Source of the DNA: Carboxylicivirga mesophila
Lineage (GTDB): Bacteria > Bacteroidota > Bacteroidia > Bacteroidales > Marinilabiliaceae
Length of the DNA stretch: 64,000 bases
Direction: 5' to 3'
Assembly (NCBI RefSeq): GCF_018271975.1
Contig: NZ_JAGUCN010000010.1
Location: 62,001 to 126,000 of the forward strand
Shown here one piece after another: positions 16,680-26,944 of this stretch. The translations under genes and the position numbers were made by a program. How positions within the stretch are numbered: position 1 is the first letter of the stretch; every line of letters begins with the position of its first letter. The notes below the pieces were generated by a model. It was not told the DNA's origin. It was given only the letters and a program-made list of their open reading frames with translations, and did no database searches.

Positions 16680-19134
16680 TATGTTTCACTCACTCACTCA
16701 ACTGGCTAAATGGTCTTCGGCTAAAGTTACTGGCAATACTGATTTAATGATTCAGAAAATTGCCTATGACAGCCGTAAAACATTCGTTGCAGATCAAACA
16801 TTGTTTGTGGCTATTAAAAGTGCCAATAACGATGGTCATGCTTATATCCCGGAATTATACGAAAAAGGGATGAGAGCTTTTCTGGTTGATGAGCAGGTGC
16901 AGGTAAACTATTCCTTATACCCCGATGCCGGCTTTATTATCTGTAAAAATACGGTTCAGGCATTGCAAGCTATTGCAGCATCTGTCAGGCAATCTTTGGC
17001 TATACCTTTTATTGGTATTACTGGTAGCAATGGAAAAACCATTGTTAAAGAGTGGCTGGCACGCTTGCTCGAAAGTCATTTCAAAGTAGGCCGTTCACCA
17101 CGAAGTTTTAACAGCCAGCTGGGTGTGCCCTTATCCATTTGGATGCTGGAGCAGGATATAGAATTCGCATTAATTGAAGCCGGTATCTCTCAACCAGGTG
17201 AGATGAGAGCTCTGGCTGATTGTATACACGCTGATTTTGGCATATTCACCAACATTGGCCGCGCTCATCAGGAGAATTTTGCTTCCATGGATGAGAAGCT
17301 GGAAGAGAAATTAAAGCTCTTCGAATCGGCTCATACTATTTTTTTTCACGGTGATGATGTGCTGATAGGTGAAGCATTATTAAGGCTCTATCCTGAAAAA
17401 AAATTGCTTAGCTGCGGTAAAGGTGATGGCAATGCGTTGCAACTGCTGCAGCACGATTTAGGCTCAGAAGGGGCTGTGCTTCAGCTTAATTGGAAAGGGC
17501 AGCCGTTTACTCTGCATTTTCCTTACCAGGATGTGATAGCTATTGATAACCTGCTGCTGGTTGTACTGGTGGCATTGGAGTTGGGGCTTCCAGTTCAAAA
17601 CATTATCAATGAAGTACCCAAACTACAGACCATTGCCATGCGATTGGAGCAGAAGGAAGGCATTAATAATTGCCTGCTGATTGATGATGGTTACAATGCT
17701 GATCTGACTGCTTTGGAGTTGGGACTCGATTTTCTGAACCAGATGGGTGCTAAGCGCGGGTTGTCCAAAACACTCATATTGTCAGATATTTATCAGAGTG
17801 GCATGGACCACCAGGAACTATACGCACAGATACAAAAGCTGGCCAGTGAGAAGGGGGTTGAGAAGCTGATAGGCATTGGAGAGCATCTCTATGTCGCTAT
17901 GGATGGAGCTAATGCCTACCGCACAACAGCTGATTTTTTGGCGAAAGTGGATGTCAATAATTTTAAAAATGAGGCCATATTACTAAAGGGATCACGTCAG
18001 TTTGCATTTGAACAGATATCGGCCTTGTTGGAGCAACGCAGGCATAAAACAGTATTGGAGATCAATCTCAACGCCTTATCTCATAATATTCAGTATTTCA
18101 GGTCGAAGCTAAAGAAAGAAACCCGGATGCTAGCCATGGTCAAAGCCTTCTCATACGGAACAGGTAGCTTTGAGATCGCCAATCTGTTGCAGCATCAAAA
18201 AGTGGATTTCCTGGGTGTGGCTTTTGCCGATGAAGGCATTGAACTGCGTAAAGCCGGCATTACACTGCCCATCATTGTGATGAATCCGGAGCTGAGCAGT
18301 TTCCCTATGATGCTCGAATATGAACTTGAACCGGAGATTTATAGCTTTCAGGTATTGGATGCTTTTCTATCGGCTGTTCAGCGTCAGGGGTTAACCAATG
18401 TGCCTGTTCATATTAAGATCGATACTGGTATGAATCGCCTTGGTTTTGTGCCTACGGAAATTTCTCAATTGATTGAGCGATTAAAAAGCTGCCACGAATT
18501 GATGGTGAGCAGTGTATTTTCGCACTTGGCAGGAAGCGACGAAGCGATGCATGACGGATTTACCCGCAAGCAGATAGACCGTTTTAAGCAGGCATGCGAA
18601 ACCATGCATAATGGCTTAGGACATGGATTTATTCGTCACCTGCTTAATTCAGCCGGTATTGAACGCTTCGCTGATGCGCAGTTTGATATGGTGCGCCTGG
18701 GCATAGGTATGTATGGGGTGTCAGCTATCCATGATGAAGCTCTGCAGCAAGTGAATACCTTAAAATCGTATGTATCGCAGGTTAAGGAGGTTGAAGCCGG
18801 TGCAACAATTGGCTATAGCCGCAAAGGGCAGGCTGAATCAACTAAACGCATTGCTGTCATTCCCATTGGTTATGCCGATGGGTATAATCGCCGTTTAAGT
18901 AATGGAGTGGGACAGGTATTGATTAATGGGCATAGAGCACCCGTTATCGGTAATATTTGTATGGATATGTGTATGGCTGATGTAACACAAATACATGTTC
19001 AGGAAAGTGACGAAGTAGAAATTTTTGGAGCAGGCATCAGCATCAGTGAAGTGGCCGAGAAACTAGGTACGATTCCCTACGAAATTTTAACCAGTATAAG
19101 CCGGAGAGTGAAGCGCGTTTATGTAATGGAATAG
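16672..19134 (+). CDS. MurF-alanine racemase fusion (cell-wall precursor synthesis)
   Basis: An 820-residue fusion. Residues 1 to ~450 are MurF (UDP-MurNAc-tripeptide:D-Ala-D-Ala ligase): N-terminal [19 protein letters not shown] loop GITGSNGKT at ~115, [28 protein letters not shown]. From ~458 is a PLP-dependent alanine racemase: PLP lysine K491 in [30 protein letters not shown], catalytic-tyrosine motif [18 protein letters not shown]. It makes D-Ala and adds the D-Ala-D-Ala dipeptide; the intermediate ligase Ddl is not in the window. This fusion is known in Bacteroidota. A second ATG at 16681 is an equally possible start. Confidence 0.95.
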   Translation: MPDMFHSLTQLAKWSSAKVTGNTDLMIQKIAYDSRKTFVADQTLFVAIKSANNDGHAYIPELYEKGMRAFLVDEQVQVNYSLYPDAGFIICKNTVQALQAIAASVRQSLAIPFIGITGSNGKTIVKEWLARLLESHFKVGRSPRSFNSQLGVPLSIWMLEQDIEFALIEAGISQPGEMRALADCIHADFGIFTNIGRAHQENFASMDEKLEEKLKLFESAHTIFFHGDDVLIGEALLRLYPEKKLLSCGKGDGNALQLLQHDLGSEGAVLQLNWKGQPFTLHFPYQDVIAIDNLLLVVLVALELGLPVQNIINEVPKLQTIAMRLEQKEGINNCLLIDDGYNADLTALELGLDFLNQMGAKRGLSKTLILSDIYQSGMDHQELYAQIQKLASEKGVEKLIGIGEHLYVAMDGANAYRTTADFLAKVDVNNFKNEAILLKGSRQFAFEQISALLEQRRHKTVLEINLNALSHNIQYFRSKLKKETRMLAMVKAFSYGTGSFEIANLLQHQKVDFLGVAFADEGIELRKAGITLPIIVMNPELSSFPMMLEYELEPEIYSFQVLDAFLSAVQRQGLTNVPVHIKIDTGMNRLGFVPTEISQLIERLKSCHELMVSSVFSHLAGSDEAMHDGFTRKQIDRFKQACETMHNGLGHGFIRHLLNSAGIERFADAQFDMVRLGIGMYGVSAIHDEALQQVNTLKSYVSQVKEVEAGATIGYSRKGQAESTKRIAVIPIGYADGYNRRLSNGVGQVLINGHRAPVIGNICMDMCMADVTQIHVQESDEVEIFGAGISISEVAEKLGTIPYEILTSISRRVKRVYVME

Positions 19135-19207
19135 TGTTACTTATGCGCAAACGTAATAATAATGCGGCTTTGGAGTACGCGTATTAGCTCTTGTAATTGT
19201 CTTATTG

Positions 19208-19543
19208 ATGGAGTTAAATACTATTTTTGCCACCATGAATAAGACATCAGGTGATATTTCCGATTTAATAAAGGCGCATATTCAGGCATTGGATCCCTAT
19301 GCTGAGGTCATCATATTGTTTCCTCAGGGAACAGGTTTGCATGAAGAAATACAAGTATATGTATTCACCAATGAGAAGGTGGATTTTAGTCTGGAGCAGC
19401 AATATATGGATGCGCGCTATAAAGTGGAAATTCACTCAGGCCAATCACTATCCTTATATACTTATTCGAAAGAAGAGTGGCATCAGCAATTTAGTGAAAC
19501 CCCTATTTACCAGCGTGTTCATTGCGAAGGCGTATGTTTGTAG
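19208..19543 (+). CDS. Small protein resembling a degenerate nucleotidyltransferase
   Basis: A 111-residue protein of uncertain family. The stretch ALDPYAEVIILFPQGTGLHEEIQVYVFT recalls the MNT-type nucleotidyltransferase core (strand, GS-like turn, strand), but the GS and DxD catalytic motifs are absent, so it would be inactive or only superficially similar. The ATG at 19208 is used; 19235 is an alternative. It follows murF-alr by 73 bases on the same strand. No signal peptide or membrane segment is seen. Confidence 0.5.
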   Translation: MELNTIFATMNKTSGDISDLIKAHIQALDPYAEVIILFPQGTGLHEEIQVYVFTNEKVDFSLEQQYMDARYKVEIHSGQSLSLYTYSKEEWHQQFSETPIYQRVHCEGVCL

Positions 19544-19634
19544 TGATTAACATATCTTCCCTGAATTTCTGATCGTGTTAAGATGTTTTCTTAAAAATCG
19601 TTAAATTGCGCACTCTCTAAAAGGTAAATGGCGA

Positions 19635-20204
19635 GTGGGCATACACGAAGAAGATACTATCAGGCGATTAAAAAAAGGTGATGATCAGGCCTTTGAATTA
19701 CTCTATCACAGATATTTCAGGAAGTTGTGTGCATTCACCAATAAATACCTCAATGACTATGAAGCAACACAAGAGGTGGTTCAGGAAGTTTTTTATAGCA
19801 TCTGGAAGAACAGGGCTGACCTTAATGCTCATAAATCAATAACTGCTTACCTTTTTCAGCTGGCCAAGAACAAGAGTTTAAATATTATTAAACACTCTCA
19901 GGTTGAGGATAAGTACTTAAATGTGATTAAATCAGCCTATCTGCAGGGTGATTTTGTGGACACTCATGATTCTTTACTGGCCAAAGAAATAGACATTAAA
20001 ACTCAGGAGGTCATTGATTCTCTGCCCGCACAATGTCGTAAAATCTTTCTGATGAGTCGGCACGAAGGGAAAAAACACAAAGAAATTGCTGAGGAACTTA
20101 ATATCTCGGTGAAAACAGTTGAAACGCAGATAGGGCGTGCCTTAAAAGTATTCCGTAAAGAGTTGAAGGAATACCTTACTACAGTATTGTTGACCTTTAT
20201 TTAA
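19635..20204 (+). CDS. ECF-type RNA polymerase sigma factor
   Basis: A 189-residue sigma-70 family factor of the Bacteroidota extracytoplasmic-function group. Region 2 is visible as RLKKGDDQAFELLYHRYF and VVQEVFYSIWKNR; region 4 is visible as DSLPAQCRKIFLMSRHEG and HKEIAEELNISVKTVETQIG. The GTG start at 19635 is taken because the family begins a few residues before the RLKKGD motif, and an AAGG sequence lies 10 bases upstream. The FecR and SusC/SusD genes follow directly, so it should be released by the FecR protein when ligand is bound, and then switch on the susC promoter. Confidence 0.93.
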   Translation: MGIHEEDTIRRLKKGDDQAFELLYHRYFRKLCAFTNKYLNDYEATQEVVQEVFYSIWKNRADLNAHKSITAYLFQLAKNKSLNIIKHSQVEDKYLNVIKSAYLQGDFVDTHDSLLAKEIDIKTQEVIDSLPAQCRKIFLMSRHEGKKHKEIAEELNISVKTVETQIGRALKVFRKELKEYLTTVLLTFI

Positions 20205-20281
20205 TCTTTATTTACATTTTTTTAATTTTCATGTAGGGGTAAAACTCTTCTTCATTGTACTACCTTTAAGAAAGGCAAAAA

Positions 20282-21292
20282 ATGAAGGAAGATATAGACT
20301 ACAGAAACCTTATGGTTCGGTTTTTTGACAAAACTGCCACGGATGATGAATTACAAAAATTATCGGAGTGGTTGAAAGAGTCGGATGAAAATAAGCAGCT
20401 CTTTAATGAGTTTAACGAAAGCTATCAGTTTGCCGACATTAGTGTTAAAGGCTGGATATATGATACTGATGCTAACTGGAAGCAAATAAAGAACCGCATT
20501 CAGTCTAAACAAAACTCAGGTAAAATAAGGATGCTAACAAGCCGCCAGTACAACTGGCTGAGCGTTGCAGCTATTATCACCTTGTTATTAATGGTGGGGT
20601 CAATGGCTCGTTTGCTAATGAATCAGTCACAAAATGAGTTCAATAATCAAAAGCTTAGTGTAATTGCACCCTCGGGACAGAAAAGCCAGGTGGTATTGCA
20701 GGATGGCACTAAGGTTTGGCTAAACTCAGACACTGAACTAACTTATAAATATGATGTAGACGACAATAAAAGAATTGTGACGCTGGATGGTGAAGCTTTT
20801 TTTGATGTGGCCAAAGATAAAGAGCGACCTTTTATTGTACAGACAGATGGTATTGATTTAGTCGTTTATGGAACCCGTTTTAATGTGCATTCCTACAAGG
20901 ATGAAAGGATCATTGAAACAACGCTTGAGGAGGGAAGTGTTGGTGTAAAAGTGCATGCCAGCGGCAAAGAGTGGTTAATGAAGCCAGGACAACAATGTAT
21001 TTATAATAAAGAATTGCAGGCAGTGGAAATGGAAGAGACAAACGTTAGTTTCTATACTGCCTGGACCAACGATAAACTCATATTTGATGACAATACCTTT
21101 ATTGAGGTAGTAAGAAAGCTGGAGAGGTGGTATGGCGTTCAGATAGAGCTGGATGAAGAATTATTTACTTCTGAGCGATTTACCCTAACCATAACGCATG
21201 AAAGTCTTACCGAAGTAATGGAACTAATTAAAGTGGTTGCACCAATACAATATACTATCAATGAACGAAATGTACGAATAACCAAACAGTAA
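20282..21292 (+). CDS. FecR-family anti-sigma factor
   Basis: A 336-residue inner-membrane regulator. Residues 1-90 are the cytoplasmic sigma-binding part (EWLKESDENKQLFNEF), one membrane helix lies at about 96-115, and the periplasmic FecR domain follows (VIAPSGQKSQVVLQDGTKVW, LDGEAFFDVAKDKERPF, TRFNVHSY). The C-terminal ~70 residues (IEVVRKLERWYGVQIELDEE) are the domain that meets the STN domain of the partner SusC. It sits 77 bases after the sigma factor and 93 bases before susC, the classic trans-envelope signalling order. Confidence 0.94.
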   Translation: MKEDIDYRNLMVRFFDKTATDDELQKLSEWLKESDENKQLFNEFNESYQFADISVKGWIYDTDANWKQIKNRIQSKQNSGKIRMLTSRQYNWLSVAAIITLLLMVGSMARLLMNQSQNEFNNQKLSVIAPSGQKSQVVLQDGTKVWLNSDTELTYKYDVDDNKRIVTLDGEAFFDVAKDKERPFIVQTDGIDLVVYGTRFNVHSYKDERIIETTLEEGSVGVKVHASGKEWLMKPGQQCIYNKELQAVEMEETNVSFYTAWTNDKLIFDDNTFIEVVRKLERWYGVQIELDEELFTSERFTLTITHESLTEVMELIKVVAPIQYTINERNVRITKQ

Positions 21293-21306
21293 TGAAGTGA
21301 AGAAAA

Positions 21307-21328
21307 GGGAAGTGCTACAACACTTCCC
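21307..21328 (+). promoter_or_regulatory. Stem-loop 1 between fecR and susC
   Basis: GGGAAGTG and CACTTCCC form a perfect 8-bp stem around the loop CTACAA, 14 bases after the fecR stop. There is no T-tract, so simple rho-independent termination is unlikely. It shares the 12-base core GTGCTACAACAC with the next hairpin. Confidence 0.65.
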
Positions 21329-21339
21329 AATGTTTAACA

Positions 21340-21357
21340 CTCGTGCTACAACACGAG
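21340..21357 (+). promoter_or_regulatory. Stem-loop 2 between fecR and susC
   Basis: CTCGTG and CACGAG form a perfect 6-bp stem around the same loop CTACAA as the upstream hairpin, 28 bases before the susC ATG. The tandem pair could be a processing, stability or attenuation site in the susC leader. Confidence 0.6.
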
Positions 21358-21385
21358 GTATTATTAACAATAACAATTCAAATCT

Positions 21386-24300
21386 ATGAAAAAAAAACTG
21401 ATGTTTAACGTCAGCAGGGAGAATTATACCTTGTTGAGATGGTTTCGGATTATGAAATTAATAACCTGTATACTTTTAATTGGCCTCATGCCAATATCCG
21501 CAAGTGTTTATTCACAAGAGAACGAAATCAATATTAAAACCATGAGGTCTTCTATTAAGGATGTGCTTCGTCAGATAGAAGAAGTAAGTGACTATTCCTT
21601 TGTATACAATGATGCCACAATTGATGTAAACCAGGTTGTTGCGTTACAAGGTAGGAATCAGAGTATTGTGGAGTTACTCGATGGTTTGCTGGAAGGAACG
21701 AATATTGTGTACAAAATTGTAGATAACAAAATTATCTTGCATGCCGCTTTACCTCAAATTCAGAGTGACCAGCAGCAAAAAACCTTAACGATTTCAGGTA
21801 TTGTTACTGATAACACAGGCGAACCACTACCAGGTGTGAATGTGTTTGAAGAGGGAAATCCTACCAATGGGGTTATTACCGGTATTGATGGAAAGTACGC
21901 AATAACAGTTAGTTCAGAAGAAGCTCAGATTACCTTTTCTTATATCGGCTTTGAGAAGCAAACAGTGCAGGTGGCAGCCCGCAGCACAATTGACATTGTG
22001 TTACTCGAAAATATAAGAGGATTAGACGAGGTTGTTGTAGTAGGATTTGGTTCTGCTAAAAAGGAGAATATTACTGGGGCAACTTCTTTTGTGAAAATGG
22101 ATCAGATTGTCAAAGATCGTCCAATAACAAATTCAGCCCAGGCATTACAGGGTGTATCAGCCGGTTTACAAGTTGTATCAAGCTCTGGACAGCCAGGTAG
22201 TACATCAACCAGCCTTAATATCAGGGGAATGACGTCTATCAATGGTGGCTCGCCATTAGTATTGGTTAATAATGTGCCAATTGATGACTTGAATGATATT
22301 AATCCACAGGATATTGAATCTGTCTCAGTGCTTAAAGATGCGGCAGCTTCATCTATTTATGGGTCACGTGCAGCCTTTGGTGTGATATTAATTACTACCA
22401 AGTCAGCTGATAAGAACCAACCAATGAAGTTTCAGTATGCTACAACTACTAGTATATCAACACCAATGGAACTGCCAGAGAAGGCAACCACACAACAGTT
22501 TGTAAAGGCACTTCAGGATTTTGGTGTATATGAATATTTTGCCGGGCAGAAAGTTGACACCTGGTCATCTTATTTGGATACATATGAAACAAATCCGGAA
22601 CAACTTACTTATGTAAAAGATCCTGTTAGTGGAAAGAATTATGCCATTGTTGTGGACGAATCAGGGCAATATTACCCGTTGGCCGATACCGATGTAATTG
22701 GTGACTTTTTAGATGATACTGGTTACTCAACTATCCATAACTTCACGATGAGTGGAGGTGCTGATAAGATCAGCTATCGTATTAATGCTGGTTATAGTTA
22801 TGAGGATGGTGTAATGGTTACTGATAAGGATTCTTACGAAAATTTCAATATTAATGCCTTGCTTAATGCTGATTTAACCGAGCGTTTAAGATCATCAACC
22901 AATATCATCTACCGGAGTAGTTTACGCTCGCAACCTCAGGCACAATATGGCAATGCGATTCAATTAAGAATGTATGATCCAACCGGTCACATAGATTTAC
23001 TTGATCCAACCGGAACGCTTGAACTTTCATCCAGTAATATTCTGCCTTTCGATACACCAGGAAATGTAGTGCGTTATTCGGAGCCTGGGATGACAAATAA
23101 TGATAATATCCGAATTTTTCAGAAACTGGAGTTGGATGTGATCAAGAATCTGACACTTACCGGTGAATACACATTCGAAAAAGGTTACTATAAATTCAGT
23201 CGGGTGGAGGAGCAGGCTGGCTTTGCCAGTTCGTTTAAGTTTATTGAAAACAGTACCCCTCAGCAGCGCTATGAGAATACGAAGCTATTTCGCAGTACTT
23301 CCGACAATGTGTACCATGGTTTAAATATATATGCAAAGTATAAAGTGAGCTTTAATAATCACTCGCTTAACTTTCTGGCAGGTTATAACCGTGAAAAGAA
23401 AACCTACAACGCCTTTAATGTGAATCGTAAAACCCTTATTACAGTTGATCAGCCATCGCTTAACCTTGGCCTGGGAGAGTTTGATGGGGGCGATAACTAT
23501 TATGATTGGGCTGTGTTAGGATACTTCGGTCGGATTAATTACAACTACAACGATAAGTACTTCATTGAAGTTAACGGTCGTTACGATGGTTCATCGAGCT
23601 TTGCTGAAGATGATCGTTTTGTGGTACTGCCTTCGATATCAGGTGGATGGAATATTGCTAAGGAACCATTTATGTCATCAATTGACTACTTGTCAATGTT
23701 GAAATTACGCGCTTCCTGGGGTGAGATTGGTAACCAATTGGTGAGAACAGATGGGGCACGTGATTACTACCCATATATAGCTGGCTATGAGCAGTACAAC
23801 CCATATTGGATCGACAGAAGCTTAAACATGCGTTATACCTCCTTTAATCCTGCTCAATTGGTGAGTGGCGGTTTTACCTGGGAAAAAGTACAGACAACCA
23901 ATGTTGGTTTAGATGTAAGCTTCTTCGATAATCGTCTGGGAGCCAATGTGGATTTATATTCCCGTAAAACTTTAGGTATGCTCAATGCCGGTGTACAATT
24001 GCCAGCTGTGTTGGGTACTGATGCACCAAAACAAAACATCGCTGACCTTGAAGTACGCGGATGGGAAGTTGAATTGAAATGGAATGATCGAATAGGTCAG
24101 TTAAGATATGGTATCAATGTTAACCTGTCTAATTCGGATGGTGAAATCACTAAGTTTCTTAACGAAGGTGGCTTAATTAACCAGTACTATGTTGGACAGA
24201 AGATTGGCGAGATATGGGGTTATGTAACTGATGGCTATTATACAGTAGACGATTTTGTTGAAGGTTCATTGGATGCTCACCTTTATGGAGATGATCGTCA

Positions 24301-24982
24301 GTTAAAGGAGGGTGTTGTATATATTGAGAATGCACCAACACCATTGCCTGGTGATGTCAAATATAAAGATTTAAACGGCGATGGTATTATCAATAATGGT
24401 AATGGAACCATTTATCCAGAATACGATGAGGAAGGAAATTTAATAGCTCATACCGGTCCTGGCGATCGCAAGGTAATTGGTAACAACACTCGCAAATATC
24501 AGTTTGGTATCAATGGATTTGCCGAATATAAAGGGTTTGATTTCTCTTTTGTGTTAAGTGGTGTTGGTAAGCGCGATCTAAACTTGAATTCAGATTTGAT
24601 TTGGCCATATCCAAGCCAGTTTGATCATATTTATGCACATCAGTTGGATTATTGGACACCTGATAACCAGGATGCCTTCTACCCCAGAATCTATGGAAAT
24701 CCTGAAGGTAATACTAACAGTAACTATGGAAGGAGTCGATATACACAAACAAAGTACCTATCAGATGGAAGTTATGTAAAGATTCAGAACATTACACTCG
24801 GTTACACTATCCCCAAACGTGTTGTAAGTAAGGTAGGTATTAATTCATTAAGGGTTTTTATTTCTGGTGATAATATCTACACTTTTGATCATTTGCCAAA
24901 AGGGATGGATCCTGATCAAAGTGCTAATGGAGCTTATCCATTTATGCGCAATTTCTCTATGGGCTTAAATCTGACATTCTAA
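21386..24982 (+). CDS. SusC/RagA-family TonB-dependent receptor with STN domain
   Basis: A 1198-residue outer-membrane transporter. After a long signal sequence (MKLITCILLIGLMPISASVYSQ) comes an STN signalling domain (about 45-120, VLRQIEEVSDYSFVYND), a carboxypeptidase-regulatory-like domain (about 125-210, VTDNTGEPLPGVNVFEEG), the plug (DEVVVVGFGSAKKENITGAT, SIYGSRAAFGVILITT), and a 22-stranded-type barrel ending in NFSMGLNLTF. It imports glycan or peptide ligands with TonB energy. The STN domain and the sigma/FecR pair upstream show that import is also a signal. SusD follows after 19 bases. Confidence 0.97.
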   Translation: MKKKLMFNVSRENYTLLRWFRIMKLITCILLIGLMPISASVYSQENEINIKTMRSSIKDVLRQIEEVSDYSFVYNDATIDVNQVVALQGRNQSIVELLDGLLEGTNIVYKIVDNKIILHAALPQIQSDQQQKTLTISGIVTDNTGEPLPGVNVFEEGNPTNGVITGIDGKYAITVSSEEAQITFSYIGFEKQTVQVAARSTIDIVLLENIRGLDEVVVVGFGSAKKENITGATSFVKMDQIVKDRPITNSAQALQGVSAGLQVVSSSGQPGSTSTSLNIRGMTSINGGSPLVLVNNVPIDDLNDINPQDIESVSVLKDAAASSIYGSRAAFGVILITTKSADKNQPMKFQYATTTSISTPMELPEKATTQQFVKALQDFGVYEYFAGQKVDTWSSYLDTYETNPEQLTYVKDPVSGKNYAIVVDESGQYYPLADTDVIGDFLDDTGYSTIHNFTMSGGADKISYRINAGYSYEDGVMVTDKDSYENFNINALLNADLTERLRSSTNIIYRSSLRSQPQAQYGNAIQLRMYDPTGHIDLLDPTGTLELSSSNILPFDTPGNVVRYSEPGMTNNDNIRIFQKLELDVIKNLTLTGEYTFEKGYYKFSRVEEQAGFASSFKFIENSTPQQRYENTKLFRSTSDNVYHGLNIYAKYKVSFNNHSLNFLAGYNREKKTYNAFNVNRKTLITVDQPSLNLGLGEFDGGDNYYDWAVLGYFGRINYNYNDKYFIEVNGRYDGSSSFAEDDRFVVLPSISGGWNIAKEPFMSSIDYLSMLKLRASWGEIGNQLVRTDGARDYYPYIAGYEQYNPYWIDRSLNMRYTSFNPAQLVSGGFTWEKVQTTNVGLDVSFFDNRLGANVDLYSRKTLGMLNAGVQLPAVLGTDAPKQNIADLEVRGWEVELKWNDRIGQLRYGINVNLSNSDGEITKFLNEGGLINQYYVGQKIGEIWGYVTDGYYTVDDFVEGSLDAHLYGDDRQLKEGVVYIENAPTPLPGDVKYKDLNGDGIINNGNGTIYPEYDEEGNLIAHTGPGDRKVIGNNTRKYQFGINGFAEYKGFDFSFVLSGVGKRDLNLNSDLIWPYPSQFDHIYAHQLDYWTPDNQDAFYPRIYGNPEGNTNSNYGRSRYTQTKYLSDGSYVKIQNITLGYTIPKRVVSKVGINSLRVFISGDNIYTFDHLPKGMDPDQSANGAYPFMRNFSMGLNLTF

Positions 24983-25001
24983 ATCTAAAAAACTGAAAGA
25001 A

Positions 25002-26816
25002 ATGAGACAAATAAAATATATATCAGTACTCTTTTTACTGTTGCTGTTTAATGTTGGGTGTAACGACGATTTTCTGAACCTGGCACCAAAAGATGAACTG
25101 TCAGAAGCAACCATGTTTTCAACCTACGACAACTGCAAAGTGTTTGCCTGGGGTTTTTATGAGAATCTTAATCCTTATCCCTGGTCTGGTCATACCGGAA
25201 AATATTATACAACCATTGCCTGGGATGCTGAAGCTGATCTGATTGAGAATGGCTATGCCACCAATGGGGAAGCTTACCTTTGGGATAGAGTGACCATTCC
25301 GGCAACAGATGGGGATTGGACCAATAGGTATGAGAGCATACGCAGGGCAAATTTATTAATTGATAATGTGGCTAACGCCGAAATGTCTGATACTGATAAA
25401 GCACACTGGCGTGGAGTCGGTTTATTTTTCAGGTCATATGAGTACATGAAACTGTTAGCCAAATTTGGCGGAGTGCCATGGGTGGAGCATGCGCTAACCG
25501 ATGCCGATACGGATATATTATATGGTCCAAGAGATTCGCGCGAGGTGGTTGCCGATAATATACTGAGAGATCTGCTGGAAGCGGTAGAAAGTGTTAAAGA
25601 AGAAGGAGATGGTGAAAATACAATTAATGCCAATGTTGTAAGGGCTTTAATTTCCCGTTTTGGGCTATTCGAAGGAACCTGGCGTAAATACCATGGTTTG
25701 GATGACTATACAAAGTTTTTAGAAGCCAGTGTTGCAGCATCTGATAAGCTGCTTCAGGATTATCCGGATTTAATGCCGTATTATGATCAAATATTCAACC
25801 GTGAGGATTTACAGGGCCAGCCTGGTATTATACTTTATCGTCATTACATTGAGGATGATGCCGGCTTCCATATGATGTCGACCAACACCCGTTCGACCAA
25901 TAATAAGTATGATGTAACCCGTAAAGGTATTGATATGTTCCTTTGTAAGGATGGACAAACGATTTGGAATAGTCCACAGTTTCAGGGCGACAAGGATGCA
26001 TATGCCGAGTTCAGAGACAGAGATACACGTTTGCTTATTATGACACCTCCTCCATATCGAGTTAAGTCATCAGGTACAGGTGTTTGGGAGCCAACTGGCA
26101 ACCCGGCCGATGAAGAGTGGATTGCAGAAATGGCCCGTGTGAGTGGTGCAAAGTTGGGTGATTTGGAATCACATTACAAGCAAGTGCCCGACCGTAACTG
26201 GTCAGATCGTATTACAACTGAGGTGCCAAATTTTGAAGGTTTGTTACCAACACAAACGGCTACCGGATACCGATTCTGGAAGTATTTCAGTAACGTTAGC
26301 TATCGTACTTCGTCAAGAGACTTTAATGATGGACCTATCTTCCGTATGGGTGAAATATTGGTAAACCATGCAGAAGCTAAATTCGAGCTGGGTGAGTTTG
26401 ACCAGGCTGTGGCTGATGCTACCATTAATAAGTTAAGGGTACGTGGAGAAGTGGCTGCAATGAATGTTTCTGCAATTACAGCTGACTTTGATCCATCGCG
26501 CGATCCGTCTGTTAACGAAGTGTTGTGGGAAATTCGCAGAGAGCGTGCAATTGAACTGATGGGCGAAGGTTTTCGTCGTGAAGACCTGAGAAGATGGAAG
26601 AAAATGACTTATGCCTCTGCTCCAAAGTTAGGACGCTGGATAAAGCAAAGTGATTATAATAAGGTAATTCCGATACAAGGTGGTGCAGCTGAAGGCTATG
26701 TGCAATTAGTGCCAGGTACGCCTCCTGTGTTTCCTGAGTATTACTACTTGTTTCCACTACCTAGTGAGGAGCAGGTACTAAATGAAGCTTTAAAGCAAAA
26801 TCCTGGTTGGAAATAA
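25002..26816 (+). CDS. SusD/RagB-family surface ligand-binding lipoprotein
   Basis: A 604-residue lipoprotein (lipid Cys20 in LFNVGC) with the SusD opening NDDFLNLAPKDELSEATMFS, TPR-like helices (YESIRRANLLIDNVANAEM, RGVGLFFRSYEYMKLLAKFGG) and the usual C-terminal WEIRRERAIELMGEGFRREDLRRW. It forms the lid over the SusC barrel and binds the ligand at the cell surface. It is somewhat longer than starch SusD, as is common in PULs for complex ligands. Together with SusC it defines this locus as a PUL. Confidence 0.96.
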   Translation: MRQIKYISVLFLLLLFNVGCNDDFLNLAPKDELSEATMFSTYDNCKVFAWGFYENLNPYPWSGHTGKYYTTIAWDAEADLIENGYATNGEAYLWDRVTIPATDGDWTNRYESIRRANLLIDNVANAEMSDTDKAHWRGVGLFFRSYEYMKLLAKFGGVPWVEHALTDADTDILYGPRDSREVVADNILRDLLEAVESVKEEGDGENTINANVVRALISRFGLFEGTWRKYHGLDDYTKFLEASVAASDKLLQDYPDLMPYYDQIFNREDLQGQPGIILYRHYIEDDAGFHMMSTNTRSTNNKYDVTRKGIDMFLCKDGQTIWNSPQFQGDKDAYAEFRDRDTRLLIMTPPPYRVKSSGTGVWEPTGNPADEEWIAEMARVSGAKLGDLESHYKQVPDRNWSDRITTEVPNFEGLLPTQTATGYRFWKYFSNVSYRTSSRDFNDGPIFRMGEILVNHAEAKFELGEFDQAVADATINKLRVRGEVAAMNVSAITADFDPSRDPSVNEVLWEIRRERAIELMGEGFRREDLRRWKKMTYASAPKLGRWIKQSDYNKVIPIQGGAAEGYVQLVPGTPPVFPEYYYLFPLPSEEQVLNEALKQNPGWK

Positions 26817-26821
26817 CAATT

Positions 26822-26853
26822 TACTGGCAGTTGCATGTTTGTAGCTGCCAGTA
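26822..26853 (+). promoter_or_regulatory. Intercistronic stem-loop after susD
   Basis: TACTGGCAG and CTGCCAGTA pair perfectly over 9 bp, 6 bases after the susD stop. No T-tract follows. It may protect the abundant susCD message at its 3' end or lower expression of the downstream genes. Confidence 0.6.
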
Positions 26854-26944
26854 TAAACAAGTTTAAATTTTAGGACATGGAAGTGATGTTGCATAAATTA
26901 TAGAGTAAAACTTCTGTGTATTTCTTACTAAAAATTTTTAGGTG

